A stretch of DNA of 64,000 bases from Pseudomonadota bacterium (lineage in GTDB: Bacteria > Pseudomonadota > Alphaproteobacteria > Sneathiellales > Sneathiellaceae), in the NCBI GenBank assembly GCA_024743055.1, contig JANSXH010000002.1, positions 186,001 to 250,000 on the forward strand, given 5' to 3'. Positions 43,144 through 52,345 of the stretch are shown here, piece after piece. Below the pieces are notes generated by a model. The model made no database searches and had not been told where the DNA came from. It worked only from the letters and a program-made list of their open reading frames with translations. Position numbers and translations under genes: made by a program. Each line of letters begins with the position of its first letter. Positions within the stretch are counted from its first letter, which is position 1.

Positions 43144-43953
43144 ATGACTACCCTCTCCGCCCTCGCGGTAGAAATACTCTCCACCTCGGCAGGATCTGAA
43201 AAAGCCCGGTTAAGCCATGAGGCAGCGGAAAAATGGCGTGGCTCTCAAGGCACCATGGCTCTTGGGACCGAAGGTCCTCCAGATCGGCCGGTGCGCCCTG
43301 CCCGCCCCGTACTTTTACCTCCGAATGAAATGCCACGGCGCCGCGGTCAGTCAGCTGAGGCGCGGGCAACACTGCTCCATGCGGTATTGCATATTGAGTT
43401 GAACGCCATTGATCTTGCCTGGGATATGGTTGCGCGATTTGGTGATCAGAAACTGCCGTCCTCTTTTTACGATGACTGGGTCAGAGTGGGTGATGAGGAA
43501 GCAAAGCATTATGAGATGCTGTCCCAGCGCCTGGCAAAACTTGGTTACGAATACGGTGATTTTCCCGCCCATGACGGACTGTGGGAAGCCGCTCAATCGA
43601 CAAGTTCAGATTTTGCCGCCCGGTTGGCGGTCGTACCGATGGTTCTCGAGGCCAGAGGCCTTGACGTCACTCCTGGAATGATCGCCCGATTCGCAAAAAT
43701 GGGCGACCAGGAAAGCGTAAATGTGCTTAACGTAATATTAAAAGAAGAAATTGGTCACGTCGCAATTGGCAATCGCTGGTTCCAATACTATTGCAAAAAT
43801 CATGGATTGAATGCGCGGGATCATTGGCAGCTTATGGTCGGAAAATTCTTTAAAGGCCTTTTAAAACCCCCGTTTAATGAAACGGCCCGTGAAGAGGCTG
43901 GAGTTCCGCCCGATTACTATCTTCCACTCTCAGCGGGCGGCCTGAAAAAATAG
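43144..43953 (+). CDS. ferritin-like DUF455 protein
   Basis: ATG 43144 (MTTLSALAVEILSTSAG) follows bcp almost directly, giving 269 residues. The DUF455 pattern is clear: RGQSAEARATLLHAVLHIEL, WVRVGDEEAKHYEML and LKEEIGHVAIGNRWF hold E-x-x-H metal ligands of a ferritin-like di-iron fold. Related to MiaE-like hydroxylases; substrate unknown. The pairing with a peroxiredoxin may hint at oxidative functions. Confidence 0.86.
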   Translation: MTTLSALAVEILSTSAGSEKARLSHEAAEKWRGSQGTMALGTEGPPDRPVRPARPVLLPPNEMPRRRGQSAEARATLLHAVLHIELNAIDLAWDMVARFGDQKLPSSFYDDWVRVGDEEAKHYEMLSQRLAKLGYEYGDFPAHDGLWEAAQSTSSDFAARLAVVPMVLEARGLDVTPGMIARFAKMGDQESVNVLNVILKEEIGHVAIGNRWFQYYCKNHGLNARDHWQLMVGKFFKGLLKPPFNETAREEAGVPPDYYLPLSAGGLKK

Positions 43954-44073
43954 ACAAAAAACGGCAAATTTTAGCCACCTCTCTCGCCTGTTGATGTTAA
44001 CAAAAAAATCAGTTTTATTAAGATAGTTTTATCAGAACATCGCCCAAACTTTTATCGAAGCAGGACAGAACGT

Positions 44074-45504
44074 ATGAAGCTGAAGGCCGTACTCGACAGA
44101 ATTTTTACGGATCGGCAGATAATAATCAGCACGCGTGGCCAGCTGAAATATTTTCGGCTCGGCGTCCCGGCTCAGGTGATGGCCATGACGGTGGCGGTCG
44201 GCTTCACCAGCGTCTTTGTTTATTACATGGCGACTGAATCCAGTCAGGAGCAAAAGCTGGCGATTCAAACCGCCAAATTGATCGAGCTGCAAAACAAATA
44301 TAACTCAGCATCGACGGATCTTGCCCTTGCCCAATCCAAACTCTCCTCCACCAAGATTGAGCTTGATCAGCAATATGCGCGGCTTGAGGATGTGTTAGCA
44401 GATCGGAAAGATATCAAGGACAGCCTTTTGGCAGCAAAAACCGGGGGCAATAATAAGAAAAAGCCTGAGGATCGCATTCGCGCCATTGGCGAAAGCTTAG
44501 TCGCCAGCAATTCGCGACGGGAGCAGCTTGAACTTGAAGTGATGCAGATCAACAAGCTTTTGTTCCAAACCGCCATACAACGCGACAGGGCTGCCAACGA
44601 CCGCATCAAGACAGAGCAGAAACTGGCATCAACGCAATCCTGGCTTGATCTCTATGCGTCAACAAAAGACGAAATCTACGCGGAACTTCAGGAAACAAAG
44701 AAACAGTTCGCTAGCCTGCAGTTTGACCGTGCTGAAAAGATCAGTACTGAAAATCGTTTGAATTCTGAGATTTCCGATCTTCGGTCACGCATATCAAAAA
44801 TTTCGACGGAAAATCAGGATCTCATTGGCCGGGTCTATAACCATGCCAATGAAAGTGTCCTCGCCCTTAAAGAAACCATTACTCTTACTGGCCTGAACCC
44901 GGACAAGATTCTGGGTCCGGACGAATCCCTCGGTCAGGGTGGTCCTTTCGTGGGTTTCCGCTCCACTGCAAATCTATTGCAACCGGAGCTCAACTATTAT
45001 GAGGAAGCTCAGAGAATGGAAGCAAGCCTTGCCCGTTGGCAGTCCTTGCAGACCATTTTGAAACATATCCCGCTCGCCAGACCCGTTGACGTTGGATATA
45101 TCACCTCCAGATATGGAAAACGCAAAGATCCGTTGACTAAACGTACTGCCCACCATTCCGGTGTGGATCTTAGTGGTCCTCGGAACTCTTCCATCCTGGC
45201 AACAGCGCCTGGCAAGGTGACCTTTGTCGGTCGTAATGGCGCCTATGGGATAATGGTAACGATTGACCATGGCAGAGGATTTAAGACACGCTATGGCCAT
45301 TTGAAGAAAGCCCTGGTCAAGAAAGGCGACGTGATTGATTTCAGGCACAAAATCGGAGTGATGGGGTCTACCGGTCGAAGCACCGGTCGCCATGTTCATT
45401 ACGAAGTCATCTATGAAGGTAAGCACCGGGACCCGGTTAAGTTTTTCAAAGCCGGAAAATATGCGTTCAAAGTGACGCCGAAAATCCAGGAAGCGGCCAA
45501 TTAG
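44074..45504 (+). CDS. M23 family metallopeptidase with coiled coil
   Basis: A 476-residue cell-wall peptidase. A membrane anchor lies near residues 31-51 (VMAMTVAVGFTSVFVYYM), then long coiled coils (about 55-270), then a LytM domain. Zinc ligands are HHSGVDL (HxxxD) and GRHVHYEV (HxH). It may cut peptide cross-links or activate amidases. It forms a two-gene unit with the bactofilin gene 23 bases later, a pairing known for cell-shape control. Confidence 0.9.
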   Translation: MKLKAVLDRIFTDRQIIISTRGQLKYFRLGVPAQVMAMTVAVGFTSVFVYYMATESSQEQKLAIQTAKLIELQNKYNSASTDLALAQSKLSSTKIELDQQYARLEDVLADRKDIKDSLLAAKTGGNNKKKPEDRIRAIGESLVASNSRREQLELEVMQINKLLFQTAIQRDRAANDRIKTEQKLASTQSWLDLYASTKDEIYAELQETKKQFASLQFDRAEKISTENRLNSEISDLRSRISKISTENQDLIGRVYNHANESVLALKETITLTGLNPDKILGPDESLGQGGPFVGFRSTANLLQPELNYYEEAQRMEASLARWQSLQTILKHIPLARPVDVGYITSRYGKRKDPLTKRTAHHSGVDLSGPRNSSILATAPGKVTFVGRNGAYGIMVTIDHGRGFKTRYGHLKKALVKKGDVIDFRHKIGVMGSTGRSTGRHVHYEVIYEGKHRDPVKFFKAGKYAFKVTPKIQEAAN

Positions 45505-45527
45505 ACATACTAGAATGAGAGGCCCAA

Positions 45528-45950
45528 ATGTTTTCGAGTAACAGTAAGACGGAACCTAAAAGCCCCAAGATCAACGCCATGCCGTCAATCATCAGCGAAA
45601 GTCTGGTGATTGAAGGAAATTTGGCATCTGAAGGGGAAGTGCAAATCGATGGCAAAGTGTTCGGAGATGTCCGCGCCCAAAACCTGACTATTGGTCAATC
45701 CGCAAGTATTACAGGCGAAATTGATGCGGGCATCCTGACAATCCGCGGTGAAGTCGAGGGAAGTATTAAAGGCGAGGAAATCTCCATCATGTCAACGGCC
45801 AAGGTAACAGGAGATGTGATTCACAAATCCCTCAGCATTGAGCCAGGCGCAAAGATCGATGGCCATCTGAAGCATAATGACAATCCGCGGGATATTCCCG
45901 AAACCGTAACGTTCTTCGACAAGGTCGAAGCAAGTGGCACGGACAGCTGA
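45528..45950 (+). CDS. bactofilin (polymer-forming cytoskeletal protein)
   Basis: A 140-residue bactofilin. The central beta-helix repeat (IEGNLASEGEVQIDGKVFGD and LTIRGEVEGSIKGEEISIMS) is flanked by a disordered N-terminus and tail. These proteins polymerise without nucleotide and recruit cell-wall enzymes. Encoded just after the M23 peptidase. A strong terminator follows. Confidence 0.93.
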   Translation: MFSSNSKTEPKSPKINAMPSIISESLVIEGNLASEGEVQIDGKVFGDVRAQNLTIGQSASITGEIDAGILTIRGEVEGSIKGEEISIMSTAKVTGDVIHKSLSIEPGAKIDGHLKHNDNPRDIPETVTFFDKVEASGTDS

Positions 45951-45973
45951 AATCTCCTAATTCAGCTAGACAG

Positions 45974-46003
45974 AAAAAGGCCCGCAGGTTTGCGGGCCTT
46001 TTT
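45974..46003. terminator. bidirectional intrinsic terminator after bactofilin
   Basis: AAAAAGGCCCGCA (45974-45986) pairs with TGCGGGCCTTTTT (45991-46003) around a GGTT loop, with U/A runs on both sides. It serves the bactofilin gene and the convergent ndk. Confidence 0.9.
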
Positions 46004-46025
46004 TGCAACTTCATTTCATAAGTTG

Positions 46026-46448
46026 TTAGCCGACGACTTCGGATCCAGCAAAGAAATAGGCAATTTCGATAGCGGCATTTTCCGGGCTATCAGATCCATG
46101 CACAGAGTTAGCTTCAATGTTTTCTGCAAAGGTTTTGCGGATAGTTCCCTCATCAGCTTCGGCTGGGTTGGTTGCGCCCATTACTTCACGGTTACGAGCA
46201 ATGGCATTTTCCCCTTCCAGAACCTGAACAACTACTGGGCCGGAAGTCATAAACTCAACGAGATCATTGAAAAAGGGACGCTCTTTGTGAACTGCATAAA
46301 AAGTCTCAGCGTTTTGGCGTGTCATGTGAATACGCTTTTGAGCCACAATCCGTAGACCGGCCTCTTCGAGCATTGCATTGACTGCACCGGTGAGGTTACG
46401 TCGGGTAGCGTCCGGTTTGACGATGGAGAAAGTTCTTTCGATGGCCAT
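46026..46448 (-). CDS. ndk: nucleoside diphosphate kinase
   Basis: A 140-residue enzyme that passes phosphate from ATP to other nucleoside diphosphates. It has [19 protein letters not shown] and the active-site histidine in [12 protein letters not shown]. Complete, single copy here, divergent from the ABC-F gene. Confidence 0.96.
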   Translation of the reverse strand: MAIERTFSIVKPDATRRNLTGAVNAMLEEAGLRIVAQKRIHMTRQNAETFYAVHKERPFFNDLVEFMTSGPVVVQVLEGENAIARNREVMGATNPAEADEGTIRKTFAENIEANSVHGSDSPENAAIEIAYFFAGSEVVG

Positions 46449-46596
46449 TTAATTACTCACATTCTGTAGGGTAAAAGGAATATTGCGCGCCTTATAGCGC
46501 CGAAGGGCCCAATCGGCAACCCAATTGATCCTATTTCTCTCGTTTCACCTATTTTGCACCTTCGCAGTGCCGCTCATTTCTGTTAGAGAGTGCTCC

Positions 46597-48501
46597 ATGC
46601 TTCAAATCAAGGATCTGACATACCGCATCGCGGGGCGCCTGCTGCTGGAAAATGCATCACTTCATGTGCCGAAAGGCCATAAGGTGGGACTGATCGGTCG
46701 GAATGGGACGGGCAAATCCACACTGCTGAAGCTTATCACTAAGGAAATTCAGCAGGATGACGGAACCATTGAGCTTCGAAACGGCGCGCGCCTAGGAGTG
46801 CTACCACAAGAAGCCCCGTCAGGACCCGAAAGCCTCCTTGAGGCGGTTCTTGCCGCTGACCTGGAGCGCGCCGCGCTGATGGATGAAGCGGAAACAGCAA
46901 CCGACAGCCACCGGATCTCTGAAATTCATGTACGCCTTGCCGATATTGATGCCCATACAGCGGAGGCACGGGCCGCGAAAATTCTATCCGGTTTAGGATT
47001 TGATCATGAGGCTCAGCAACGGTCCTGCTCATCGTTTTCCGGCGGCTGGCGAACGCGTGTCGCCCTGGCCGGCACTCTGTTTGCCGAACCGGATCTGCTA
47101 CTTCTCGATGAGCCGAGCAACTATCTCGATCTGGAAGCGACCCTTTGGCTTGAGAGCTTCCTCAGAAATTATCAGCAGACCCTGATCATTGTCAGCCATG
47201 ACCGGGATCTGCTCAATAATGTAGTCACAACCATTGCCCATCTCGATCAGAAGAAGATCACCAAATATACCGGCAACTACGACTTTTACGAAAAGACCCG
47301 GCGGGAGCAACTTGAGCTGTTGAGTGGCATGCAACGAAAGCAGGAAGCCCAGCGCAAGCATTTGCAGTCCTTTGTTGATCGCTTCCGGGCAAAGGCCACT
47401 AAGGCCCGCCAGGCTCAAAGCCGAGTGAAGATGCTAGAGAAGATGAAACCGGTTGCCGCAGTCATGGAAGAACATACGGCGACCTTCAATTTCCCGGCAC
47501 CGGATATGCTGGCGCCACCCATTATTGCCCTTGAAGACTGCGCCGTTGGGTATGAGGAGAATGTCTCCATCCTGTCCCATCTCAACTTGCGAATTGACAT
47601 GGATGATAGAATTGCCCTGCTCGGATCCAACGGCAACGGCAAATCAACTTTTGCAAAGCTGCTCGCAAGCCGATTGCAACCCCAATCCGGTAGCCTCCGG
47701 AAATCTGGTAAGCTTAAGATCGGCTTTTTTGCTCAGCATCAGCTGGATGAGATGTCTGCCGAAGAAACGGCTTATCAACACCTCGCCCGAAAAATGGAAA
47801 ATGCGCGGGAGTCTCAAGTGCGGGCACGTCTGGGCCAATTCGGATTTTCGAGAGATAAAACAGATGTCGCCGTTCGAAAACTTTCAGGAGGAGAAAAGGC
47901 GCGATTAAATTTCTGCCTTCTCGCCCAGGAGAAGCCACATCTTCTTATTCTCGATGAGCCGACAAACCATCTAGATGTGGATAGCCGTGAAGCCTTGATC
48001 CAGGGTCTCAATGATTATGAAGGTGCCGTACTGCTTATTAGCCATGATCCGCATCTTGTCAGTCTGGTTGCTGACAGACTTTGGCTCGTGGGCAATGGAG
48101 GTGTATCTCCATTCGACGGGGATATTGAAGACTATAAGAAACAAGTGCTAGAGGCCGCCCGGCTTGGAGCAACGGGCCGCAAGAACGAGGCCGGTGAAAA
48201 CGGTACCGGGCACAAGCCAAGACTTAAAGGGAAAGAAGCTCGCAAAGCCCGTGCGGCCGCCCGTGCTGCACTGGCACCAAAACGGCAACAGGTTAATAAG
48301 CTGGAAAAAGCTATTCAGGAACTAGAAGCAAAACAACAGCGGCTTGAAACTGAATTGGCGAAGCCGGAAACCTATGATAAAGGCGCAGACTATCAAGCTC
48401 GACTCAACGACGAAATAGGTCAGGTCAAAGTAAGACTATCAGCGACAGAAGATGAGTGGATGCATTTACATGAAGAGCTGGAAGCCCTGGAGCAAAGCTA
48501 G
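46597..48501 (+). CDS. ABC-F family ATPase
   Basis: ATG 46597 (MLQIKDLTYRIAGRLLLEN) starts a 634-residue cytosolic protein without membrane segments. Two ABC domains are present: the first with GRNGTGKST, FSGGWRTRVALAG and LLLLDEPSNYLD, the second with GSNGNGKST, LSGGEKARLNFC and LLILDEPTNHLD. A linker and a charged coiled-coil C-terminus (about 555-634) fit the Uup/YheS side of the family. They act on ribosomes. It overlaps the end of the convergent secreted-protein gene by four bases. Confidence 0.92.
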   Translation: MLQIKDLTYRIAGRLLLENASLHVPKGHKVGLIGRNGTGKSTLLKLITKEIQQDDGTIELRNGARLGVLPQEAPSGPESLLEAVLAADLERAALMDEAETATDSHRISEIHVRLADIDAHTAEARAAKILSGLGFDHEAQQRSCSSFSGGWRTRVALAGTLFAEPDLLLLDEPSNYLDLEATLWLESFLRNYQQTLIIVSHDRDLLNNVVTTIAHLDQKKITKYTGNYDFYEKTRREQLELLSGMQRKQEAQRKHLQSFVDRFRAKATKARQAQSRVKMLEKMKPVAAVMEEHTATFNFPAPDMLAPPIIALEDCAVGYEENVSILSHLNLRIDMDDRIALLGSNGNGKSTFAKLLASRLQPQSGSLRKSGKLKIGFFAQHQLDEMSAEETAYQHLARKMENARESQVRARLGQFGFSRDKTDVAVRKLSGGEKARLNFCLLAQEKPHLLILDEPTNHLDVDSREALIQGLNDYEGAVLLISHDPHLVSLVADRLWLVGNGGVSPFDGDIEDYKKQVLEAARLGATGRKNEAGENGTGHKPRLKGKEARKARAAARAALAPKRQQVNKLEKAIQELEAKQQRLETELAKPETYDKGADYQARLNDEIGQVKVRLSATEDEWMHLHEELEALEQS

Positions 48502-48989
48502 TCTGTCCATCCAGCCGTTAAGCGAACACCAGTGAAGTCGCCTTTAAAACTTTCCATGGGCTCTTTGTCTATGTTGTTGACGTCCACATCCATGGGATAG
48601 ATTTTACCTTCAAAAACACCATTAACTGCCCGAAATTCTTCGTCGAAATTGAAAGTCATATTCACGATGCCAACGCCATTGCTGTCGTAATCGAAGCTTA
48701 GTATACGAACTGCAATGGCCCGCTCACCGGTTTGTTTCCAGACTCCGGCGCCCGGAAAATAGGAATAATGCTTCTGATCAGACGCCCCCCAGATGACAGA
48801 TCCGAACTCAGTAAATGTGTAACTTGACCGGCCTGTTTCCCCATGTTGATCAAGAATGTACGTACCTTCAATACTCCGGCCAAAACTAAATCTTCCGTCG
48901 TCAGCAACTACCGGCGCCGTGAAAAAAATGCCAAGGAAAAGCAGCGTAACCGACCATACCAGTGGACTCATGGTTCTTTTTAGCGACAT
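48498..48989 (-). CDS. secreted protein of unknown function
   Basis: A 163-residue protein with a signal peptide (SLKRTMSPLVWSVTLLFLGI to about VVADD). The mature part is mostly beta strand with many aromatic residues (YTFTEFGSVIWGASDQKHYS, FEGKIYPMDVDVNN), like a small beta-barrel or lipocalin-like domain; this is impression only. No lipobox is seen. It stands alone on the minus strand beside holC and overlaps the ABC-F stop. Confidence 0.7.
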   Translation of the reverse strand: MSLKRTMSPLVWSVTLLFLGIFFTAPVVADDGRFSFGRSIEGTYILDQHGETGRSSYTFTEFGSVIWGASDQKHYSYFPGAGVWKQTGERAIAVRILSFDYDSNGVGIVNMTFNFDEEFRAVNGVFEGKIYPMDVDVNNIDKEPMESFKGDFTGVRLTAGWTD

Positions 48990-49033
48990 TTTCTCTCCCT
49001 CAATGAAATCGGACTATTGATGTGTTCCAGGCC

Positions 49034-49486
49034 TTATGCCTTTTTTTGCCAACCCTGATCCGTTTGTTGATGATAGCTAACAAGCACGTCTCCATCCTTG
49101 AACTTTTTCCAGCGGGCACGTGCCAAAGCAAGCGCCTCATCATCGTTGCCGTTGAACATATATAGACATCGGTCAAACGATGTCAGATCTTCGGCAGCGG
49201 CGTCTTCCAACAAAGCCAGAACATTCGCGGAATTTGGATTTAACCCCTCTTCTGTTGTCAGGATGATCGGCTGGAGTTCTGGTGATTGGGTATCATCGGC
49301 GCGCGCATGGGGCAGAAAAGAATCTGCCTTAAAGGTCCAAAGACTGTCATCCAAGGTCTCGAGAAGCTCTTCTGACACAGCCCGAACCAGAACCCGAAAG
49401 TCGCGCGCCAACACTTTTTCCAAAAGTCTTGGCAACGCTTTTTCCAGAGGCTCGATCTGCAAATGGTAGAAGCTTACTTCTGTCAT
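49034..49486 (-). CDS. holC: DNA polymerase III chi subunit
   Basis: A 150-residue HolC. The pattern EVSFYHLQIEPLEKALPRLL, LWTFKADSFLPHA and FDRCLYMFNGNDDEALALAR followed by ARWKKFKDG matches chi, which links the clamp loader to SSB. It begins eight bases after pepA, the usual alphaproteobacterial pepA-holC pair. Confidence 0.9.
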   Translation of the reverse strand: MTEVSFYHLQIEPLEKALPRLLEKVLARDFRVLVRAVSEELLETLDDSLWTFKADSFLPHARADDTQSPELQPIILTTEEGLNPNSANVLALLEDAAAEDLTSFDRCLYMFNGNDDEALALARARWKKFKDGDVLVSYHQQTDQGWQKKA

Positions 49487-49494
49487 AAATGCCT

Positions 49495-51003
49495 TTAACT
49501 GTTTTCGTAATTATCCCGAACGAAACGGTCCAACAAACGAACACCATATCCAGTGCCACCTTTTGGTACCGTTGGTTTGTCTGCTTTCGACCAGGCCATA
49601 CCGGCAATATCAAGATGCGCCCAAGGAACGTCATTGACAAATTTCTGCAAGAACTCAGCGGCGACAATCGAACCTGCCCCGCGGCCACCCGTGCCAATAT
49701 TTTGCATATCCGCTATCGGAGACTTGATCTGTTTGGCATAGTCCTTGGACATCGGCAGCCGCCAAACACCCTCGCCCACTGCTTCTCCCGCCGCAAAGAG
49801 GGCGTCACAAAGTCCATCATCATTTGAAAACAATCCGGCATTTTCATGGCCAAGGCTGATGATGATCGCACCCGTCAATGTCGCAAGGTCGATCATGAAT
49901 TTTGGCTTGAACCGATCCTGCGTATACCAAAGGGCGTCAGCAAGGACCAAACGCCCTTCCGCATCTGTATTCAGAATTTCAATCGTCTGCCCTGACATGG
50001 ATTTGACGATATCACCTGGTCTCTGAGCATTGCCGTCCGGCATATTCTCAACAAGTCCAATCACACCAACGGCATTAACTTTGGCCTTACGCCCGGCAAG
50101 GGCTTTCATTAGCCCGGTAACCGTGCCGGCGCCTCCCATATCCCATTTCATCTCTTCCATGCCAGGACCAGGTTTCAATGATATGCCACCGGTATCAAAA
50201 CAAACCCCCTTGCCAACAAATGCCAAGGGCTCCTTCGCGGCGCGTTTTCCCGGCAGGCCATTCCAGTGCATTACCACAAGGCTGCTCTCCCGCTCAGACC
50301 CCTGCCCGACACCTAACAAGCTTCCCATGCCCAATTTCGCCATCTTGGCCTCGTTGAGAATTTCAACTTTGATACCAAGGCTTGTTAGTTCCTTACAACG
50401 AGCGGCGAAACTTTCCGGGTAGAGCTCATTGGCGGGCTCGCTAACGAGATCACGGGTCAGAAAAACGCCTTCTGCAACAGCTTCCATATCTGCGAATGCT
50501 TTACGGGCAGCAGCGGATCCTTTGCAGGATACTGTCATCCGGGTGAGAGTCGGGGCAGAATTTTCTTCGTCGTCAGTCTTATATTTTCTGAAGCGATAGG
50601 TTCCAAGTTTTGCGCCAAAGGCCATACTTGCCGCCAGATCAGTGACCTTAAGGCCTTTAAGTTTCATCTCATCCAGGATCACCGTCACCCCTTGGGCGCC
50701 TGCACTATTAAGCTTTTTGGCAAGGGACCCCCCTGCAGCCTCCACATCTGTTTGTGTGAGCTCTGAAAGTTTACCTATGCCTATGAGAATTACTCTGGAA
50801 ACACCAAGACCTTCCGGGGCAAGGATTTCAAGATAATCACCTTTTTTCCCTTTAAAACGGCTGGTTTTTAATGCTTTTTGTATAAGGCCGCTGCTGGCTT
50901 TATCCACTGCTTTGGCAGTTGGAGAAAGCTCATTGCTTTCATAAACCGTAACGGCAAGGGATCCACGTTTTGGAAGGGAAATTTCTGAAAATGCGAATTT
51001 CAT
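49495..51003 (-). CDS. pepA: leucyl aminopeptidase (M17)
   Basis: ATG 51003 (MKFAFSEISLPKRGSLAVTV) gives 502 residues. The M17 catalytic domain shows FVGKGVCFDTGGISLKPG with the metal-binding Lys/Asp, the EEMKWDMGGAGTV segment and the signature NTDAEGRL. It removes N-terminal residues from peptides and in some bacteria binds DNA. Diverges from lptF across a 208-base promoter region. Confidence 0.94.
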   Translation of the reverse strand: MKFAFSEISLPKRGSLAVTVYESNELSPTAKAVDKASSGLIQKALKTSRFKGKKGDYLEILAPEGLGVSRVILIGIGKLSELTQTDVEAAGGSLAKKLNSAGAQGVTVILDEMKLKGLKVTDLAASMAFGAKLGTYRFRKYKTDDEENSAPTLTRMTVSCKGSAAARKAFADMEAVAEGVFLTRDLVSEPANELYPESFAARCKELTSLGIKVEILNEAKMAKLGMGSLLGVGQGSERESSLVVMHWNGLPGKRAAKEPLAFVGKGVCFDTGGISLKPGPGMEEMKWDMGGAGTVTGLMKALAGRKAKVNAVGVIGLVENMPDGNAQRPGDIVKSMSGQTIEILNTDAEGRLVLADALWYTQDRFKPKFMIDLATLTGAIIISLGHENAGLFSNDDGLCDALFAAGEAVGEGVWRLPMSKDYAKQIKSPIADMQNIGTGGRGAGSIVAAEFLQKFVNDVPWAHLDIAGMAWSKADKPTVPKGGTGYGVRLLDRFVRDNYENS

Positions 51004-51211
51004 AGGGCCTACCTGTTTCATTCAAAGGGGTTAAGTTAATTTTGATGGGCCATTTTTCATACCCCAGGCGGCCAAAACTCGCAACTATCAAAACTCCTAC
51101 AATTTCTCTTGCCGAAACCGCTAGCCACACCAAAATTCTTTTTCGTATAAAATCAATAATTTGAACAGGTTCCTTCTAGCGCATTACCACACAATCGCTA
51201 TACTCCGGTTC

Positions 51212-52345
51212 ATGAGGAATATTGACCGTTATATTATGAAGCAGCTGGCCGTTCCCATGCTGTTCATAACCTTCTCGCTCACCGGGGTAATCTGGCTTTC
51301 CCAATCCCTGAAATTTGTGGAGAAGCTGATCAATGGCCTACCTGTTTCCACTTTCTTGTATCTCTCAGTACTTTTGCTTCCAGGCATCCTGAAATACACT
51401 TTGTTGCTGGGACTATTTTTTGGGACTTTGTTTGCTTTCAACAAACTTTACTCAGATTCAGAACTGATCGTAATGTGGTCAGCAGGATTGAGTAAATGGG
51501 CTCTTGCACGGCCAGCTTTGTATTTTGCCGTTCTGATAACATTTCTTCTCTATTTTCTAGGCTTTTTACTCACGCCTTTCGGATTGCGAACAGTCACCGA
51601 GCTTCGCGTTGCTTGGCAGGATTCTCTTGCGTCCGTTGTCTTGCGTGAAGGGGTTTTCAATTCCATAGCAAACAATGTTACTGTCTACATTCGGGAGAAA
51701 AGCCCCTCTGGCGAAATGCTAGGAATTCTAGTGCATGATGAGCGAATTCCTGAAAAACCGGTCACCTATATGGCGGAAAGAGGCGCTTTTATCAAATCTG
51801 ATGATGGCCCCCGCTTTGTGATGCATACGGGAAATCTTCAGGAAGTTGCAAAGGATAGCGCGAAACTTAGCCTTTTGTACTTTGATCAATATACCCTCGA
51901 TATCAGCCAGTTTGAAAAGAAAAGTGGCGCACGATGGCTAGAACCAGATCAACGGTATTTTAGTGAACTGGTGTTTCCGGAGCAGTCCGAACGAAATGTT
52001 CGAGAGCGATGGAAGCTATGGGGAGAGTTACATCAACGACTTGTGCTTCCTTTATATGCGATTGCTCTTGTTTTTATTGCTCTCGCCGGTGTGATGAGCG
52101 GGGAATTCACAAGACGGGGACGTGTAAAGCGTATTACTATTTCCGCCGCAACCGGAGTCGCTTTGCTTATTTCAGCCATGGCGCTGTTCCGTGTTTCTGT
52201 CGAAAACGCCCTGATCGTGCCCGCTATTTATGTCCTTCCTATTTTGGTAAGCATCATTGCAGGCTACCTCGCCTCTGGCGGTCGGATTCGGTTTATTGAG
52301 ACCTATTTTCAGCAAAAAAATGCGCCGATTGAGGGTCAAAACTAA
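51212..52345 (+). CDS. lptF: LPS export ABC permease LptF
   Basis: ATG 51212 (MRNIDRYIMKQLAVPMLF) gives 377 residues. Six membrane segments in the YjgP/YjgQ pattern flank a periplasmic jellyroll (about 130-270), with LWGELHQRLVLPLYAIALVF just before the last segments. With LptG and the LptB ATPase it pulls lipopolysaccharide from the inner membrane. The stop overlaps the lptG start (TAATG). Confidence 0.93.
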   Translation: MRNIDRYIMKQLAVPMLFITFSLTGVIWLSQSLKFVEKLINGLPVSTFLYLSVLLLPGILKYTLLLGLFFGTLFAFNKLYSDSELIVMWSAGLSKWALARPALYFAVLITFLLYFLGFLLTPFGLRTVTELRVAWQDSLASVVLREGVFNSIANNVTVYIREKSPSGEMLGILVHDERIPEKPVTYMAERGAFIKSDDGPRFVMHTGNLQEVAKDSAKLSLLYFDQYTLDISQFEKKSGARWLEPDQRYFSELVFPEQSERNVRERWKLWGELHQRLVLPLYAIALVFIALAGVMSGEFTRRGRVKRITISAATGVALLISAMALFRVSVENALIVPAIYVLPILVSIIAGYLASGGRIRFIETYFQQKNAPIEGQN

